From positions 58,692-122,691 of the forward strand of contig NZ_CAMFHX010000004.1 in assembly GCF_945952365.1 (NCBI RefSeq): DNA of 64,000 nt. The letters are read 5' to 3'. Each line of letters begins with the position of its first letter. The stretch's first letter is position 1. The notes beneath the pieces are model-generated. The model was not told the origin of the DNA and made no database searches. It saw only the letters and a program-made list of their open reading frames with translations. This document shows, one piece after another, positions 33,763 through 44,383 of the stretch. This stretch comes from an uncultured Cetobacterium sp. Lineage in GTDB: Bacteria > Fusobacteriota > Fusobacteriia > Fusobacteriales > Fusobacteriaceae. The translations under genes and the position numbers were made by a program.

Positions 33763-36003
33763 ATGGAAAACTTACAATCTTACTGGTCAGATTTCAAAGG
33801 AAACTTATGGAAGAAAGAAATTAATGTTAGAGATTTCATTCAAAACAACTACACACCATACACTGGTGACGAAGCTTTCTTAGCAGGAGCTACTGAGAAC
33901 ACAAAAGCTGTTTGGTCAAAATTAACAGAAATGTTCAAAGTTGAAATTGCAAAAGGAGTTTACGATGCAGAAACTAGAACTCCACAAGCTATCGACACTT
34001 ATGGACCTGGGTACATCTCAAAAGAAAACGAATCAATCGTTGGATTACAAACAGATGCACCATTAAAGAGAGGTATTTATCCAAAAGGTGGATTAAGAAT
34101 GGTTGAAAACTCTCTTAATGCTTACGGATATGAAATTGATCCAATAACTAAAGAGATATTCTCAAGATATAGAAAAACTCATAACGAAGGAGTTTTCTCA
34201 GCATATACTGAAGATATGATGGCTGTAAGAAGATCAGGAATCGTAACTGGATTACCAGATGCTTACGGAAGAGGAAGAATAATCGGAGACTACAGAAGAG
34301 TAGCTCTATACGGAGTAGATAGATTAATTCAAGAGAGAAAGTTTGAGTTAAAGAAAGCTGAAGCTCCAGAATTAACTGAAGAAATAATCAGAAAAAGAGA
34401 AGAGATCACTGAGCAAATTAACGCATTAAAATTATTCGTAAAAATGTGTGCTTCTTACGGATTTGACGTTACAAAGCCAGCTACAAACGCTAAAGAAGCT
34501 GTACAATGGGTATACTTTGCATACTTAGCAGCAACTAAAGATCAAGATGGAGCTGCAATGTCAGTTGGAAGAACTGCTACATTCTTAGATATCTTCATCG
34601 AAAGAGACTTAGCTAAAGGATTAATTACTGAAACTGAAGCTCAAGACTTAATCGACCAATTTATCATAAAATTAAGAATCATCAGATTCTTAAGAACTCC
34701 AGAGTACAATGAGTTATTCTCAGGAGACCCTACTTGGGTAACAGAAGCTTTAGGAGGAGAAGGAGTAGATGGAAGAACTTTAGTTTCTAAAACTGCATTC
34801 AGATACTTAAACACTCTTTACAACTTAGGACCAGCTCCAGAGCCAAACTTAACAGTATTATGGTCACAAAAATCTCCAGAAAACTGGAAGAACTTCTGTG
34901 CTAAAGTTTCAATAGATACATCAGCTATCCAATACGAAAATGATGATTTAATGAGACCAGACTTAGGTGACGATTATGGAATCGCTTGTTGTGTTTCTCC
35001 AATGAAAATAGGAAAGCAAATGCAATTCTTCGGAGCTAGAGTAAACTTACCAAAAGCTTTATTATATGTAATCAACGGAGGAAGAGATGAGAAGTCAGGA
35101 GCACAAGTTGCACCTAAATTCGAAGGAATCACTTCTGAGTACTTAGATTTCGATGAAGTTATGGAAAAATATGACTTAATGTTAAAATGGTTAGCAGGAG
35201 TATACATCAATGCTCTTAAAGTTATCCACTACATGCATGATAAGTATTCTTACGAAGCATTCGAAATGTCACTTCATGATGTAGATGTTTTAAGAACTCA
35301 AGCATCAGGAATCGCTGGATTATCAATCGTTGCTGACTCATTAGCAGCTATTAGAGATGCAAAAGTAAGAGTAATAAGAGATGAAAGAGGAATCGCTGTT
35401 GACTTCGAAAGAGAAGGAGAATTCGTAGCATTCGGAAACAACGATGACAATACAGATAAATTAGCAATTGAGATTATGGAAAAGTTCATGAACTACATCA
35501 GAACACATGACACTTACAGAAACTCAAAAGCAACTCAATCTATCCTAACAATTACTTCAAACGTAGTTTACGGAAAGAAAACAGGAACTACTCCATGTGG
35601 AAGACCAGCAGGAACTCCATTCTCTCCAGGAGCTAACCCAATGAACGGAAGAGATAAGAGAGGAGCTGTAGCAGCACTTGCTTCAGTAGCTAAGTTACCA
35701 TTCCACCATGCAGAAGATGGAATTTCTTACACATTCGCTATCACTCCAGGAGCTTTAGGAAAATCTAGAGAAGAAAGAGTAGAGAACTTAGTAGGATTAA
35801 TGGATGGATACTTTACAGCTGATGGAGGACAACATTTAAATGTTAACGTGTTCGACAAGGCTTTATTAGAGGATGCAATGGCTAACCCTGAGAAGTACCC
35901 TCAATTAACAATCAGAGTTTCTGGATACGCAGTTAACTTTGTAAGATTAACAAAAGAGCAACAATTAGACGTTATTTCAAGAACAATTAACGGAAATATG
36001 TAA
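33763..36003 (+). CDS. pflB: Formate C-acetyltransferase (pyruvate formate-lyase)
   Basis: PflB cleaves pyruvate with CoA to acetyl-CoA and formate by a glycyl-radical mechanism. The 746 residues contain the adjacent catalytic cysteines C409-C410 in GIACCVSPM and the radical glycine G721 in RVSGYAVNF near the C terminus. [14 protein letters not shown] and the [12 protein letters not shown] segment are also characteristic. It has a consensus promoter and AGGAGGAAA before the ATG. The activating enzyme follows after 32 bases. Together with nifJ it gives two routes from pyruvate to acetyl-CoA. Strong C-ending codon bias marks it as highly expressed. Confidence 0.98.
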   Translation: MENLQSYWSDFKGNLWKKEINVRDFIQNNYTPYTGDEAFLAGATENTKAVWSKLTEMFKVEIAKGVYDAETRTPQAIDTYGPGYISKENESIVGLQTDAPLKRGIYPKGGLRMVENSLNAYGYEIDPITKEIFSRYRKTHNEGVFSAYTEDMMAVRRSGIVTGLPDAYGRGRIIGDYRRVALYGVDRLIQERKFELKKAEAPELTEEIIRKREEITEQINALKLFVKMCASYGFDVTKPATNAKEAVQWVYFAYLAATKDQDGAAMSVGRTATFLDIFIERDLAKGLITETEAQDLIDQFIIKLRIIRFLRTPEYNELFSGDPTWVTEALGGEGVDGRTLVSKTAFRYLNTLYNLGPAPEPNLTVLWSQKSPENWKNFCAKVSIDTSAIQYENDDLMRPDLGDDYGIACCVSPMKIGKQMQFFGARVNLPKALLYVINGGRDEKSGAQVAPKFEGITSEYLDFDEVMEKYDLMLKWLAGVYINALKVIHYMHDKYSYEAFEMSLHDVDVLRTQASGIAGLSIVADSLAAIRDAKVRVIRDERGIAVDFEREGEFVAFGNNDDNTDKLAIEIMEKFMNYIRTHDTYRNSKATQSILTITSNVVYGKKTGTTPCGRPAGTPFSPGANPMNGRDKRGAVAALASVAKLPFHHAEDGISYTFAITPGALGKSREERVENLVGLMDGYFTADGGQHLNVNVFDKALLEDAMANPEKYPQLTIRVSGYAVNFVRLTKEQQLDVISRTINGNM

Positions 36004-36035
36004 TTAATAAAGTAATATAAAGGATGTGCTAAGAA

Positions 36036-36761
36036 ATGAAAAAGGGATTTATACACTCACACGAGAGTTTTGGAACTGTAGATGGACCAGGTATTAGATA
36101 TGTTGTATTTACTCAAGGGTGTCCTTTGAGATGTAAATATTGTCATAACTGTGATACTTGGAAAAAAGAGGATGCGAAATCTCTAGAGACTCCTGAAGAA
36201 ACATTCTTAGAAATCTGTAAATATAAAAACTTTATAAAAAAAGGAGGAGTTACGGTTACCGGTGGTGACCCGTTAACTCAACCTGAGTATGTAAAGGAAC
36301 TATTGAGATTATGTAAAAAAGAAGGGATACATACAGCGATTGATACTTCAGGGTATCTATTCAATGATAAAGTTAAAGAAGCTTTAGAGTATGCAGATCT
36401 AATTTTACTAGATATAAAATCAATAGATTCAGTACAATATAAAGAGTTAACTGGTGTAGATTTAGAACCTACTTTACAATTTGCAAAGTATTTAAAAGAG
36501 ATTGGAAAGCCAATGTGGGTAAGACACGTTGTTGTTCCAGGAATCACTGATAATGATGAGTTGTTAGAAAAACTAGCTGACTACTTGAAAGATTTTGATA
36601 ATCTAGAAAAGGTAGAAGTTTTACCATACCACTCTTTAGGAGAGTACAAGTGGCAAAAAGTTGGTTTAGAATATCCTTTAAAAGGTGTTGAGCAACTTTC
36701 AGCAGAGAGATTTGAAAATGCTAAAAATATATTTAGAAGTAGAGGTTTATCAGTTAAATAG
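36036..36761 (+). CDS. pflA: Pyruvate formate-lyase activating enzyme
   Basis: PflA is a radical-SAM enzyme that abstracts hydrogen from the glycyl residue of PflB. The 241 residues start with HSHESFGTVDGPGIRYVVF. The [4Fe-4S] ligands lie in the CxxxCxxC motif CPLRCKYC. The SAM-binding stretch is TVTGGDPLTQPEY, where GGD stands in place of the more common GGE. Its place just after pflB makes the assignment firm, since other activases of the family sit next to their own glycyl-radical enzymes. A terminator follows. Confidence 0.96.
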   Translation: MKKGFIHSHESFGTVDGPGIRYVVFTQGCPLRCKYCHNCDTWKKEDAKSLETPEETFLEICKYKNFIKKGGVTVTGGDPLTQPEYVKELLRLCKKEGIHTAIDTSGYLFNDKVKEALEYADLILLDIKSIDSVQYKELTGVDLEPTLQFAKYLKEIGKPMWVRHVVVPGITDNDELLEKLADYLKDFDNLEKVEVLPYHSLGEYKWQKVGLEYPLKGVEQLSAERFENAKNIFRSRGLSVK

Positions 36762-36772
36762 TAAAGTTTTAG

Positions 36773-36808
36773 CTACCTTAGAGCAAGTTTGTTCTAAGGT
36801 AGTTTTTT
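36773..36808 (+). terminator. Terminator after pflA
   Basis: A long, nearly perfect stem (36773-36785 with 36790-36802) is followed by six T residues. Confidence 0.9.
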
Positions 36809-36828
36809 ATATATTTTAATAAAAAATA

Positions 36829-36837
36829 TGGTATAAT
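36829..36837 (+). promoter_or_regulatory. Extended -10 promoter for tsaD
   Basis: TGGTATAAT forms an extended -10 element. No good -35 box lies 17 bases upstream, which is common for this class. The tsaD ribosome binding site follows within 20 bases. Confidence 0.6.
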
Positions 36838-36862
36838 TAAGTAAAAAAAGAAGGAGAGTTCA

Positions 36863-37873
36863 ATGATAATATTAGGAATAGAAACATCTTGTGATGAAAC
36901 GTCGATATCTGTTTTAAAAGATGGTAAAGAGGTTTTATCTAATAATATCTCTTCTCAAATAGATATACATAAAGAGTATGGAGGAGTTGTACCAGAGATA
37001 GCTTCAAGACATCATATAAAAAATATAGCTACAATACTAGAGGAAAGTTTAGAAGAAGCAAAAATAACAATGGATGATGTGGACTATATAGCTGTAACAT
37101 ATGCACCGGGATTGATTGGAGCTTTACTTGTAGGAATATCTTTTGCTAAAGGGTTATCATATGGGCATGATATTCCGCTTATTCCAGTTCATCATATCAA
37201 AGCTCATATATATGGAAACTTTATAGAACATGATGTAGAGTTACCATGTATCGCTTTGGTGGTATCTGGAGGACATACAAATATAGTCTATATTGATGAG
37301 CAACACAATTTTATAAATCTAGGAGCAACACTAGATGATGCTGTTGGAGAAAGTTATGATAAAGTAGCTAGAGTTATGGGAATTGGATATCCAGGTGGAC
37401 CTATAGTTGATAAGCTATATTATAAAGGTAATAAAGATGCACTCAAGATTCCAGAACCAAAAGTGGATGGATATGATTTTAGTTTCTCAGGGATAAAAAC
37501 ATCAGTGATAAATGCTGTCAATAAAGCTAGAATGAAAGGTGAAGATTTTAAACCAGAAGATTTATCTGCTTCATTCCAAGAGAAAGTTGTAGATATTCTT
37601 TGTAAAAAAACTTTGAAAGCTGTTAAAGATAAAGGTGTAAAGCAAGTTGTAATAGCTGGAGGAGTGGCAGCGAATTCATTACTTAGAAGTGAATTAACTA
37701 AGAGAGCAGAAAAAATAGGAGTGAAGGTAAATTATCCTTCGATGTCTTATTGTACTGATAATGCAGCTATGATAGCAGCAGCAGCTTATTACAAATTGAA
37801 TTATGGAAAAGGTGAAATTTTTGCAGATTTAACTTTGAATGGAAAAGCTACATTAGATATAATGAAAGATTAG
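36863..37873 (+). CDS. tsaD: tRNA N6-threonylcarbamoyladenosine transferase TsaD
   Basis: TsaD transfers the threonylcarbamoyl group to A37 of ANN-decoding tRNAs, working with TsaB and TsaE. The 336 residues show the ASKHA-fold start GIETSCDETSISVLKDG, the metal-binding HxxxH motif VHHIKAHIYG (H111, H115), SGGHTNIV and IAGGVAANSLLR. AAGGAGAG precedes the ATG. Neither tsaB nor tsaE is in the window. The gene has its own promoter and terminator. Confidence 0.97.
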   Translation: MIILGIETSCDETSISVLKDGKEVLSNNISSQIDIHKEYGGVVPEIASRHHIKNIATILEESLEEAKITMDDVDYIAVTYAPGLIGALLVGISFAKGLSYGHDIPLIPVHHIKAHIYGNFIEHDVELPCIALVVSGGHTNIVYIDEQHNFINLGATLDDAVGESYDKVARVMGIGYPGGPIVDKLYYKGNKDALKIPEPKVDGYDFSFSGIKTSVINAVNKARMKGEDFKPEDLSASFQEKVVDILCKKTLKAVKDKGVKQVVIAGGVAANSLLRSELTKRAEKIGVKVNYPSMSYCTDNAAMIAAAAYYKLNYGKGEIFADLTLNGKATLDIMKD

Positions 37874-37901
37874 AAAATACCCCAAATTTTGGGGTATTTT
37901 A
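37874..37901 (+). terminator. Terminator after tsaD
   Basis: An AAAATACCCC arm and its complement GGGGTATTTT close on an A/T loop; a T-rich stretch follows. The symmetric stem could act in both directions. Confidence 0.85.
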
Positions 37902-37969
37902 ATTTTTATGATATAATTTTTATACAAAGAAAGCTAGAAAACTAGAGTTATTTCAAAAGCTATTTAACA

Positions 37970-37998
37970 TTGAAAAACTCTTGAAAATATGGTAAAAT
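37970..37998 (+). promoter_or_regulatory. Promoter for the dus gene
   Basis: TTGAAA (37970-37975) and TAAAAT (37993-37998) are 17 bases apart, with TGG just before the -10 box. Confidence 0.72.
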
Positions 37999-38031
37999 TT
38001 TTGGATAACAATGTGTTATTTTGGAGGTAAA

Positions 38032-38967
38032 ATGAAAATATATATTGCTCCACTAGCTGGAGTTACAGATTATACATTTAGAGGAATTTTAGATGAGTAT
38101 AAACCAGATCTTATGTTTACAGAGATGGTAAGTATAAATGCCTTAGAGATGGAAAACGAAAAGACTTTAAATCAAATCTTAAAAATAAGAGATGGTGAAG
38201 CTGTTCAGATATTTGGAAGAGATGTGGACAAAATGGTTCATAGTGCTAAATACATAACTGAAAAGTTAGGAGTAAAGCATATAGATGTAAATGCAGGTTG
38301 TCCTGTGAATAAGATAATAAAAAATGGATATGGAGCAGCTTTACTAGAGGATCCAGATCATATAAAGAAAATTTTATGTGAAATAAAAGCTAATATAGCT
38401 GACGATGTTGATTTATCACTGAAAACAAGAGTTGGATATAAAGGGTTAAAGCAACATAAGTTAGTAGGACAGATAGCTGAAGAAGCTGGATGTAAACATA
38501 TTACAATTCATGGAAGAACAAGAGAGCAGATGTACAGTGGAACCGCAGATTGGGAACTTATAAAAGAGGTAAAAGAGAGTGTAAATATAGAGGTTATAGG
38601 TAATGGAGATATATTTACAGCTGAAGATGCTTATGAAAAAGTAAAATATTCAGGAGTAGATGGGATAATGCTAGCTAGAGGGATATGTGGAAACCCTTGG
38701 CTGATTAAACAAATAAAAGAAAAGTTTGAAACAGGAGAGGTTCAAACAATTTTAACACCAGAGATGAGACTGGATATGGCTATAAAGCATACTCTTCAAG
38801 CTAAATTAGATAATCCAGATAAAAAATTTCTATTTGAATTAAGAAAACATCTTTGTTGGTATTTAAAAGGAATAAGAAATGGAGCATTCCTGAAAGGGGC
38901 TATAAATCAGATAGATAGTTATGATGAGTTAGTAGCTCTATTAGAGAAAGCAAAGGAAAATTTATAG
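38032..38967 (+). CDS. tRNA-dihydrouridine synthase
   Basis: This 311-residue FMN enzyme reduces specific uridines in tRNA D-loops to dihydrouridine. It has an N-terminal TIM barrel starting IAPLAGVTDYTFR, FMN-binding VNAGCPVNKIIKNGYGAALL with the catalytic cysteine, then THGRTREQMYSGTADW-like (TIHGRTREQMYSG) and VIGNGDIF motifs, and a helical C-terminal domain. The ATG at 38032 follows TGGAGGT; an in-frame ATG at 38011 lies before that site. Bacterial Dus classes A, B and C are hard to separate here; the pattern is closest to DusB. mutS follows after 17 bases. Confidence 0.93.
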   Translation: MKIYIAPLAGVTDYTFRGILDEYKPDLMFTEMVSINALEMENEKTLNQILKIRDGEAVQIFGRDVDKMVHSAKYITEKLGVKHIDVNAGCPVNKIIKNGYGAALLEDPDHIKKILCEIKANIADDVDLSLKTRVGYKGLKQHKLVGQIAEEAGCKHITIHGRTREQMYSGTADWELIKEVKESVNIEVIGNGDIFTAEDAYEKVKYSGVDGIMLARGICGNPWLIKQIKEKFETGEVQTILTPEMRLDMAIKHTLQAKLDNPDKKFLFELRKHLCWYLKGIRNGAFLKGAINQIDSYDELVALLEKAKENL

Positions 38968-38984
38968 TAAGGAGAAGTGATTTT

Positions 38985-41609
38985 TTGTCAGCAGATACGC
39001 CATTAATGGCTCAATATAAAGAGATAAAAGAACAAAATCAAGATAGCATTCTATTTTTTAGATTGGGTGATTTCTATGAGATGTTTTTCAATGATGCAGT
39101 AGTTGCATCAAAAGAGTTAGGATTAACTTTAACAAGTAGAAACAAAGAGAAAGGTATGGAGGTTCCCCTAGCGGGAATCCCCTATCACTCATCGGCAGGG
39201 TATATAGGAAAGCTTGTGGCGAAAGGATATAAGGTTGCTATATGTGAACAAGTTGAAGATCCAAAAGCCACAAAAGGGTTGGTAAAAAGAGAGGTAGTTA
39301 GAGTAATAACTCCAGGAACAATAATTGATACCGAGTATTTAGATGAAAAAAGTAATAACTACTTAATGGGAGTTGTACTAAAAAAAGATATCATAGGATT
39401 GACATATATAGATATAACAACTGGAGAGTTTGTAGCTAGTGAAAAACCAAAAACAGAGGATTATGTCTATAAAATTTTAGGTGAGATAAATAAAGTTTCT
39501 CCAAGAGAGGTTCTAATTGATGAAGTTTCTTACCCAGAGTTAGAAAAAGAGTTGAAACAATTTGCTCAACTGAATAAAATAAATATTAACTCTTGCTTAA
39601 AAGTAAAAAAAAGTGAAGAGTATTTAAAAGAGTATTTTAAGATTATCTCTTTAGATAGTTTCGATTTAAACGGAAAAGTTGTAGCAGTAGAAGCTGCAGC
39701 AATGGTATTAGATTATGTGTTGGAATTACAAAAAGGAAATGAGATTCCAGTAGATAAAATAGTATATACAGGTAGTGAAGATATTATGGAGTTAAATCTG
39801 ACTACTCAAAGAAATTTAGATATTGTAGCATCGACGAGAGAAAATGGAGTGTTAGGTACTTTACAGTGGGTTTTAGATAGTTGTAAAAGTTCAATGGGAA
39901 GTAGACTTTTAAAGCATTTCTTAAAGAATCCATCAATTTCAAAATCGATAATTTTAGATAGACAAAGTGATATTGATTTCTTCTATGAGAATGTTCTTTT
40001 GAGAGAAGAGGTTAGAGAGAGATTAAAAAATATATATGATATTGAGAGAATTATAGGAAAGCTAGTTTTAGGAAATGAAAATGCAAGAGATTTAGTAGCT
40101 TTAAAAAAATCTATTTTAAATAGTTTAGATATATACAAGGTATTAAAAGGTGCTCCAATTTTTGAGATAGCTTTAGATGAATTAGTTAAAATATACAATT
40201 TGATAGAAAGAGCTATAAAGGATGAAGTTCCATTTTCTGTTAGAGAGGGTGGAATGATAAAAGAGGGATATAACTCTGATTTAGATGAACTGCATAACAT
40301 CTCTAACAATGGAAAAGATACTATTTTAGAGATTGAAAATAGAGAGAGAGAAAGAACAGGAATTAAAGGTCTAAAGATAAAATATAATAAAGTTTTTGGA
40401 TATTTTATAGAGATTACAAAAGCAAATATTCATTTAGTACCAGATGATTATATAAGAAAGCAAACTTTAGCTAATGCTGAAAGATATATTGTTGAAGATT
40501 TAAAGATTTATGAAGAGAAAGTTTTAAATGCAAAGGATAAGATTGAAAATCTAGAGTATATGTTATTCAAAGATATTTCAGAAGAGGTAAAAGCGTATAG
40601 AAAGGTTCTTCATGAGTTAGCTTATAAAATAGCGTATTTAGATGTAGTTTCAAACTTTGCATACATTGCAACTAAAAATGGATATGTTAAGCCTGAGATA
40701 ACTACAGATGGAGAGTTAGAAATTATAGGAGGAAGACATCCTATAGTTGAGCAATTAGTAGGTAGAGAAAAGTTTATAAAAAATAGTATTGTTCTAAATA
40801 ATGAAAAAAACCTTATAATCTTAACAGGACCGAATATGTCGGGAAAATCTACTTATATGAAACAGGTTGCATTAATTCTAATTATGGCACATATGGGTTG
40901 TTATGTTCCAGCTGAATATGCTAAAATAGGAATAGTGGATAAAATATTTACAAGAATTGGAGCAAGTGATGATTTAGTGACTGGGCAATCTACATTTATG
41001 TTAGAGATGAGTGAAGTTGCTAATATTGTAAATAGCTCAACAAAAGATTCATTTATTATTTTAGATGAGATTGGAAGAGGAACTTCAACTTTTGATGGAA
41101 TATCAATAGCTACAGCAATAACAGAGTACATTCACGATAATATTGAAGCTAAAACTATATTTGCAACTCATTACCATGAATTGACTCAATTAGAATCAAA
41201 ATTAAATAAGTCAGCAAACTTTAGAATTGAAGTAAAAGAGGATGAAAAAGAAATTACTTTTTTAAGGGAGATTGTTAAAGGTGGAGCGGATAAATCTTAT
41301 GGAATAGAGGTTGCTAGATTAGCAGGACTTCCAAAAGAGATTCTAGAAAGAGCTAAAGAGATGCTAAAAGTTTTAGAAAATAGAAAGATGATTATAGAAA
41401 AAAAGGTAAAAAAAGAGCAATTGATATTATTTGGAGATTTCAAAGAGGAAGTAAAAGAGGAACCAGTAAAAAAAATAGAAGAAAATATTGTTCAGTTGGA
41501 AAATGAAGAAAGAATAGTTCTACGTCTTTTAAAAGAGGCTGAGTTAGATAAAATGACACCTTTGGATGCCTTTTTAAAGCTGAATGAGTTAAAACGTATC
41601 TTAAACTAG
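38985..41609 (+). CDS. mutS: DNA mismatch repair protein MutS
   Basis: MutS recognises mismatches and small loops and recruits MutL. The 874 residues contain the N-terminal mismatch-binding domain with FFRLGDFYEMF (phenylalanine wedge and Glu), the connector, core and clamp domains, and the ATPase domain. ATPase motifs are GPNMSGKST (615-623), ILDEIGRGTSTFDG and FATHYHEL. A C-terminal tail with charged coiled-coil likely mediates tetramer formation. The start is TTG at 38985, with AAGGAGA 9 bases upstream, giving the family's usual N terminus; ATG at 39006 would cut it short. mutL is not in the window. Confidence 0.97.
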   Translation: MSADTPLMAQYKEIKEQNQDSILFFRLGDFYEMFFNDAVVASKELGLTLTSRNKEKGMEVPLAGIPYHSSAGYIGKLVAKGYKVAICEQVEDPKATKGLVKREVVRVITPGTIIDTEYLDEKSNNYLMGVVLKKDIIGLTYIDITTGEFVASEKPKTEDYVYKILGEINKVSPREVLIDEVSYPELEKELKQFAQLNKININSCLKVKKSEEYLKEYFKIISLDSFDLNGKVVAVEAAAMVLDYVLELQKGNEIPVDKIVYTGSEDIMELNLTTQRNLDIVASTRENGVLGTLQWVLDSCKSSMGSRLLKHFLKNPSISKSIILDRQSDIDFFYENVLLREEVRERLKNIYDIERIIGKLVLGNENARDLVALKKSILNSLDIYKVLKGAPIFEIALDELVKIYNLIERAIKDEVPFSVREGGMIKEGYNSDLDELHNISNNGKDTILEIENRERERTGIKGLKIKYNKVFGYFIEITKANIHLVPDDYIRKQTLANAERYIVEDLKIYEEKVLNAKDKIENLEYMLFKDISEEVKAYRKVLHELAYKIAYLDVVSNFAYIATKNGYVKPEITTDGELEIIGGRHPIVEQLVGREKFIKNSIVLNNEKNLIILTGPNMSGKSTYMKQVALILIMAHMGCYVPAEYAKIGIVDKIFTRIGASDDLVTGQSTFMLEMSEVANIVNSSTKDSFIILDEIGRGTSTFDGISIATAITEYIHDNIEAKTIFATHYHELTQLESKLNKSANFRIEVKEDEKEITFLREIVKGGADKSYGIEVARLAGLPKEILERAKEMLKVLENRKMIIEKKVKKEQLILFGDFKEEVKEEPVKKIEENIVQLENEERIVLRLLKEAELDKMTPLDAFLKLNELKRILN

Positions 41610-41617
41610 GAGGCAGT

Positions 41618-44374
41618 ATGGATAAGAAAAAGTTGGCCTATAGAATTGTTATAGCAGCAGCGTTGGTTTTGGGATATTTCAATTATTTTGGTGATGAGAA
41701 AAAAATAGAGAAAAAAGAGGAAATAATAGAAACAACAGGTGCAGTATATGATACAGAGGGTTATCATATAGAAGCAGAAAAACAGAAAGATTTTATAAAG
41801 ACAAATGAAACAACTTTTGAAAAAGCAAAGGCAGTTCTAGATGGAATGATTTTAACGGGAGATAATGCAATTTTAGATGCAGGAAAAAACCTTTTATTGA
41901 AATCTAATATTCTTGGAAAAAGTTTAAATGGTTGGGAGTTTGAAACTCAAGAAGCTAAGTATACGAAAGAAAATGGAGAGATAGAATCAACGATAGGTGT
42001 AACAGCTTTTAATAAAGAGCAGGAATTAGAAGTTTCTGGAAAGAATTTTAAAAGTGATTTAAAAATGGAAAATGTAACTTTATCTGGAGATGTAAGCTTT
42101 AAAACAAAGAATATAACACTATCGGCTCAACAAGCTAAGTATAATGATAAAGATAAAATTATGAATATAGAGGGACAAGCATTTTTATCAGGAAGTAATC
42201 TAGGCGATGGCTCAGGGATTTTAAGTGGAAACTTTAAAGGGTTAAGATATGATACGAAAACAAATGTATTAACTAGTTCAAATCCTTTTGAATTGGATTA
42301 TAACGGAATAAAGTTATATGGAGAGGATTTAAGTTTAAATGATAAAACTGAATCTTTTAAAATTAGTAAAAATGTGTATGTAGTAGCAGATGGATATAAA
42401 ATTGATATGGAAAGTATAACTTCAGATGGTGGAGATAATATCAATTTCAATGGAAAGATTAAAGGTAGTAATGGAGTATACTCTTTTGTAGGTGATGATG
42501 GAATTTACAACAAAGTAACTAAGAAGTTAGTTATAAAAGGAGATGTAAATGGAACCGATAGCGATGGAGGAAAGTTAAAAGCTGATATGGCTATATACTC
42601 AACAGATACAAAAGATCTTGAGTTAATATCGGATAAAAATATAGAGTATGCAAGTCCGACTAATAAAATCTTAACTAAAAATTTAAAATATCAAACAGTA
42701 ACAGGAGAGCTTTATTTAAAAGATGGATACTCATACTTTAGTGATCAATATGACAGCAAAGGAGAAAGCTTCTTTTATAATAAGCTGACTGGAAAAGGTT
42801 ATGTTTTAAAAGGAACAATAAAAGATTTAGTTGAAAATCAAACTGCTTCAGGAGACAGAGTTGATTTTGATAGAGATGAAGAAAGTTATTTAGTCGATGG
42901 AGATGCTCATTTTGAGGATGGAAACTATATTTTTGAAAGCTCAAAGGTAGATTATTTAGGAAAAAAAGGATTTGTTTATCTGCCTGAAAAGTATATTTTA
43001 AAAAGAAAACTTGAAAAAGATAGCTTTGAAGGATTGAAGGGTGAATATAACTTAACAACAGAGATATTTAAATCTTTTGGAGCATTTAAATATGTAAGTA
43101 CAAATAACTCTGTAGAAGGAACAAATTTAGAGTTTAATCAAAAAACAGGAATAGGAACTGTAGAGAAAGATTTAGTAGCTATAGACAAAAAGGGTGAAAC
43201 TAAAGTTGTTTCAACAACTGGTGAATTCAAAGAAAATGAGTTTGTAAAAATGAGAGATAAACTTGTTCTAACAAGTGGAGATGTTGTTGCTAATGCAAAT
43301 TCAGCTGATTATCAAATTAAAGATCAAAAGATTTATATACCAGGAGAGATTATATTTGAAGATGTTGTTAAGAAAAGCAATGGAAAAATGTACAATGGTG
43401 TGTATGAAACTGATAAAAAAATATTCACTGGTGAAAAATTTAGTGGAAAAGATGTGAAGAATGCTTCAAAAAGTGATATAATAAAGTACTTTGTTTCTCA
43501 GGGAGAGTTTATATTAGAAGGTAATGCAGAGATTAAAGATGATATTTCAACTTTAAAGGGTGAGCGGTTACAATATAATCAAAATACTGAAATAGCAAAA
43601 TCAAATCTGCCTATAAATATAAAGTATACAGATTATAATATCGATATGAAAAATGGAGAGTTAAATAAAAAAAGTAGTTATTTAACAGGAGAAACAGTAG
43701 TTATAAAATCTAATTTAAATGAAGAATTTAAAGGAGATAGAGTTGAGGGTACTTTAAATAATATGAATTTAGATTTCATTGGGAATGTTTCAGGTAGAAT
43801 CTATCAAGATGGTGTACCTGTAAACTTTAAAGGAGATTTCGTAAGAGCATATTTTAAAAAGAATGCTACTGGTAAGAACGAGATTCAAAGAGTTGAAATT
43901 AGAAAAAATGCTGTTGTTGAAAAAGAAGGAACGACACTTTATTCAGATTATTTAGAGATTCAACCAGAGAAAAAATTAGTGTTTGGAAAAGATAATACAA
44001 AAGTTATCATGAAAGATGCGAATGGAGTAGTAACAACAGTAACTGCAAATATAATGACTGGAAATCTTAATACAGAGGTAATCGATTTAGTAGGAAAAGT
44101 TGTTATTGTAAGAAAAGATAAAGATAAAACTTTAAATGCGACTTCAACAAAAGCTAAGTTAAAAAACAAAGAAAACTTAGCAGAGTTAAGAGGCGATGTA
44201 TTCGTTGATGATGGAGATTCAATTATAACTGCCGATGAGGTTGATTATGATATGAAAACGAATAAAGCTAAAGCTAGAGGAAATGTATTTGTAGACTATA
44301 AAGCAAATGAAAGTAAAAGTATCACTAATAAAAATCAAATAAATTCAGGATATAACAAAATTATAAAAAAATAA
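41618..44374 (+). CDS. Giant LptC/LptA-like LPS transport protein (OstA repeats)
   Basis: This 918-residue protein has one N-terminal membrane helix (about residues 7-24), then roughly 880 residues of repeated beta-rich segments of the OstA/LptA/LptC jelly-roll type. Recurring patterns are short G-D/N-V...F strands followed by A.Y......I stretches. The end (RGNVFVDYKANES) is typical of OstA units. Standard LptC is about 190 and LptA about 185 residues, so this one chain is about five times longer. It lies 9 bases before lptB. Inference: it combines the LptC anchor with a tandem LptA bridge that carries LPS across the periplasm. LptD-like barrels are not in the window. Confidence 0.75.
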   Translation: MDKKKLAYRIVIAAALVLGYFNYFGDEKKIEKKEEIIETTGAVYDTEGYHIEAEKQKDFIKTNETTFEKAKAVLDGMILTGDNAILDAGKNLLLKSNILGKSLNGWEFETQEAKYTKENGEIESTIGVTAFNKEQELEVSGKNFKSDLKMENVTLSGDVSFKTKNITLSAQQAKYNDKDKIMNIEGQAFLSGSNLGDGSGILSGNFKGLRYDTKTNVLTSSNPFELDYNGIKLYGEDLSLNDKTESFKISKNVYVVADGYKIDMESITSDGGDNINFNGKIKGSNGVYSFVGDDGIYNKVTKKLVIKGDVNGTDSDGGKLKADMAIYSTDTKDLELISDKNIEYASPTNKILTKNLKYQTVTGELYLKDGYSYFSDQYDSKGESFFYNKLTGKGYVLKGTIKDLVENQTASGDRVDFDRDEESYLVDGDAHFEDGNYIFESSKVDYLGKKGFVYLPEKYILKRKLEKDSFEGLKGEYNLTTEIFKSFGAFKYVSTNNSVEGTNLEFNQKTGIGTVEKDLVAIDKKGETKVVSTTGEFKENEFVKMRDKLVLTSGDVVANANSADYQIKDQKIYIPGEIIFEDVVKKSNGKMYNGVYETDKKIFTGEKFSGKDVKNASKSDIIKYFVSQGEFILEGNAEIKDDISTLKGERLQYNQNTEIAKSNLPINIKYTDYNIDMKNGELNKKSSYLTGETVVIKSNLNEEFKGDRVEGTLNNMNLDFIGNVSGRIYQDGVPVNFKGDFVRAYFKKNATGKNEIQRVEIRKNAVVEKEGTTLYSDYLEIQPEKKLVFGKDNTKVIMKDANGVVTTVTANIMTGNLNTEVIDLVGKVVIVRKDKDKTLNATSTKAKLKNKENLAELRGDVFVDDGDSIITADEVDYDMKTNKAKARGNVFVDYKANESKSITNKNQINSGYNKIIKK

Positions 44375-44383
44375 GGAGAATCT

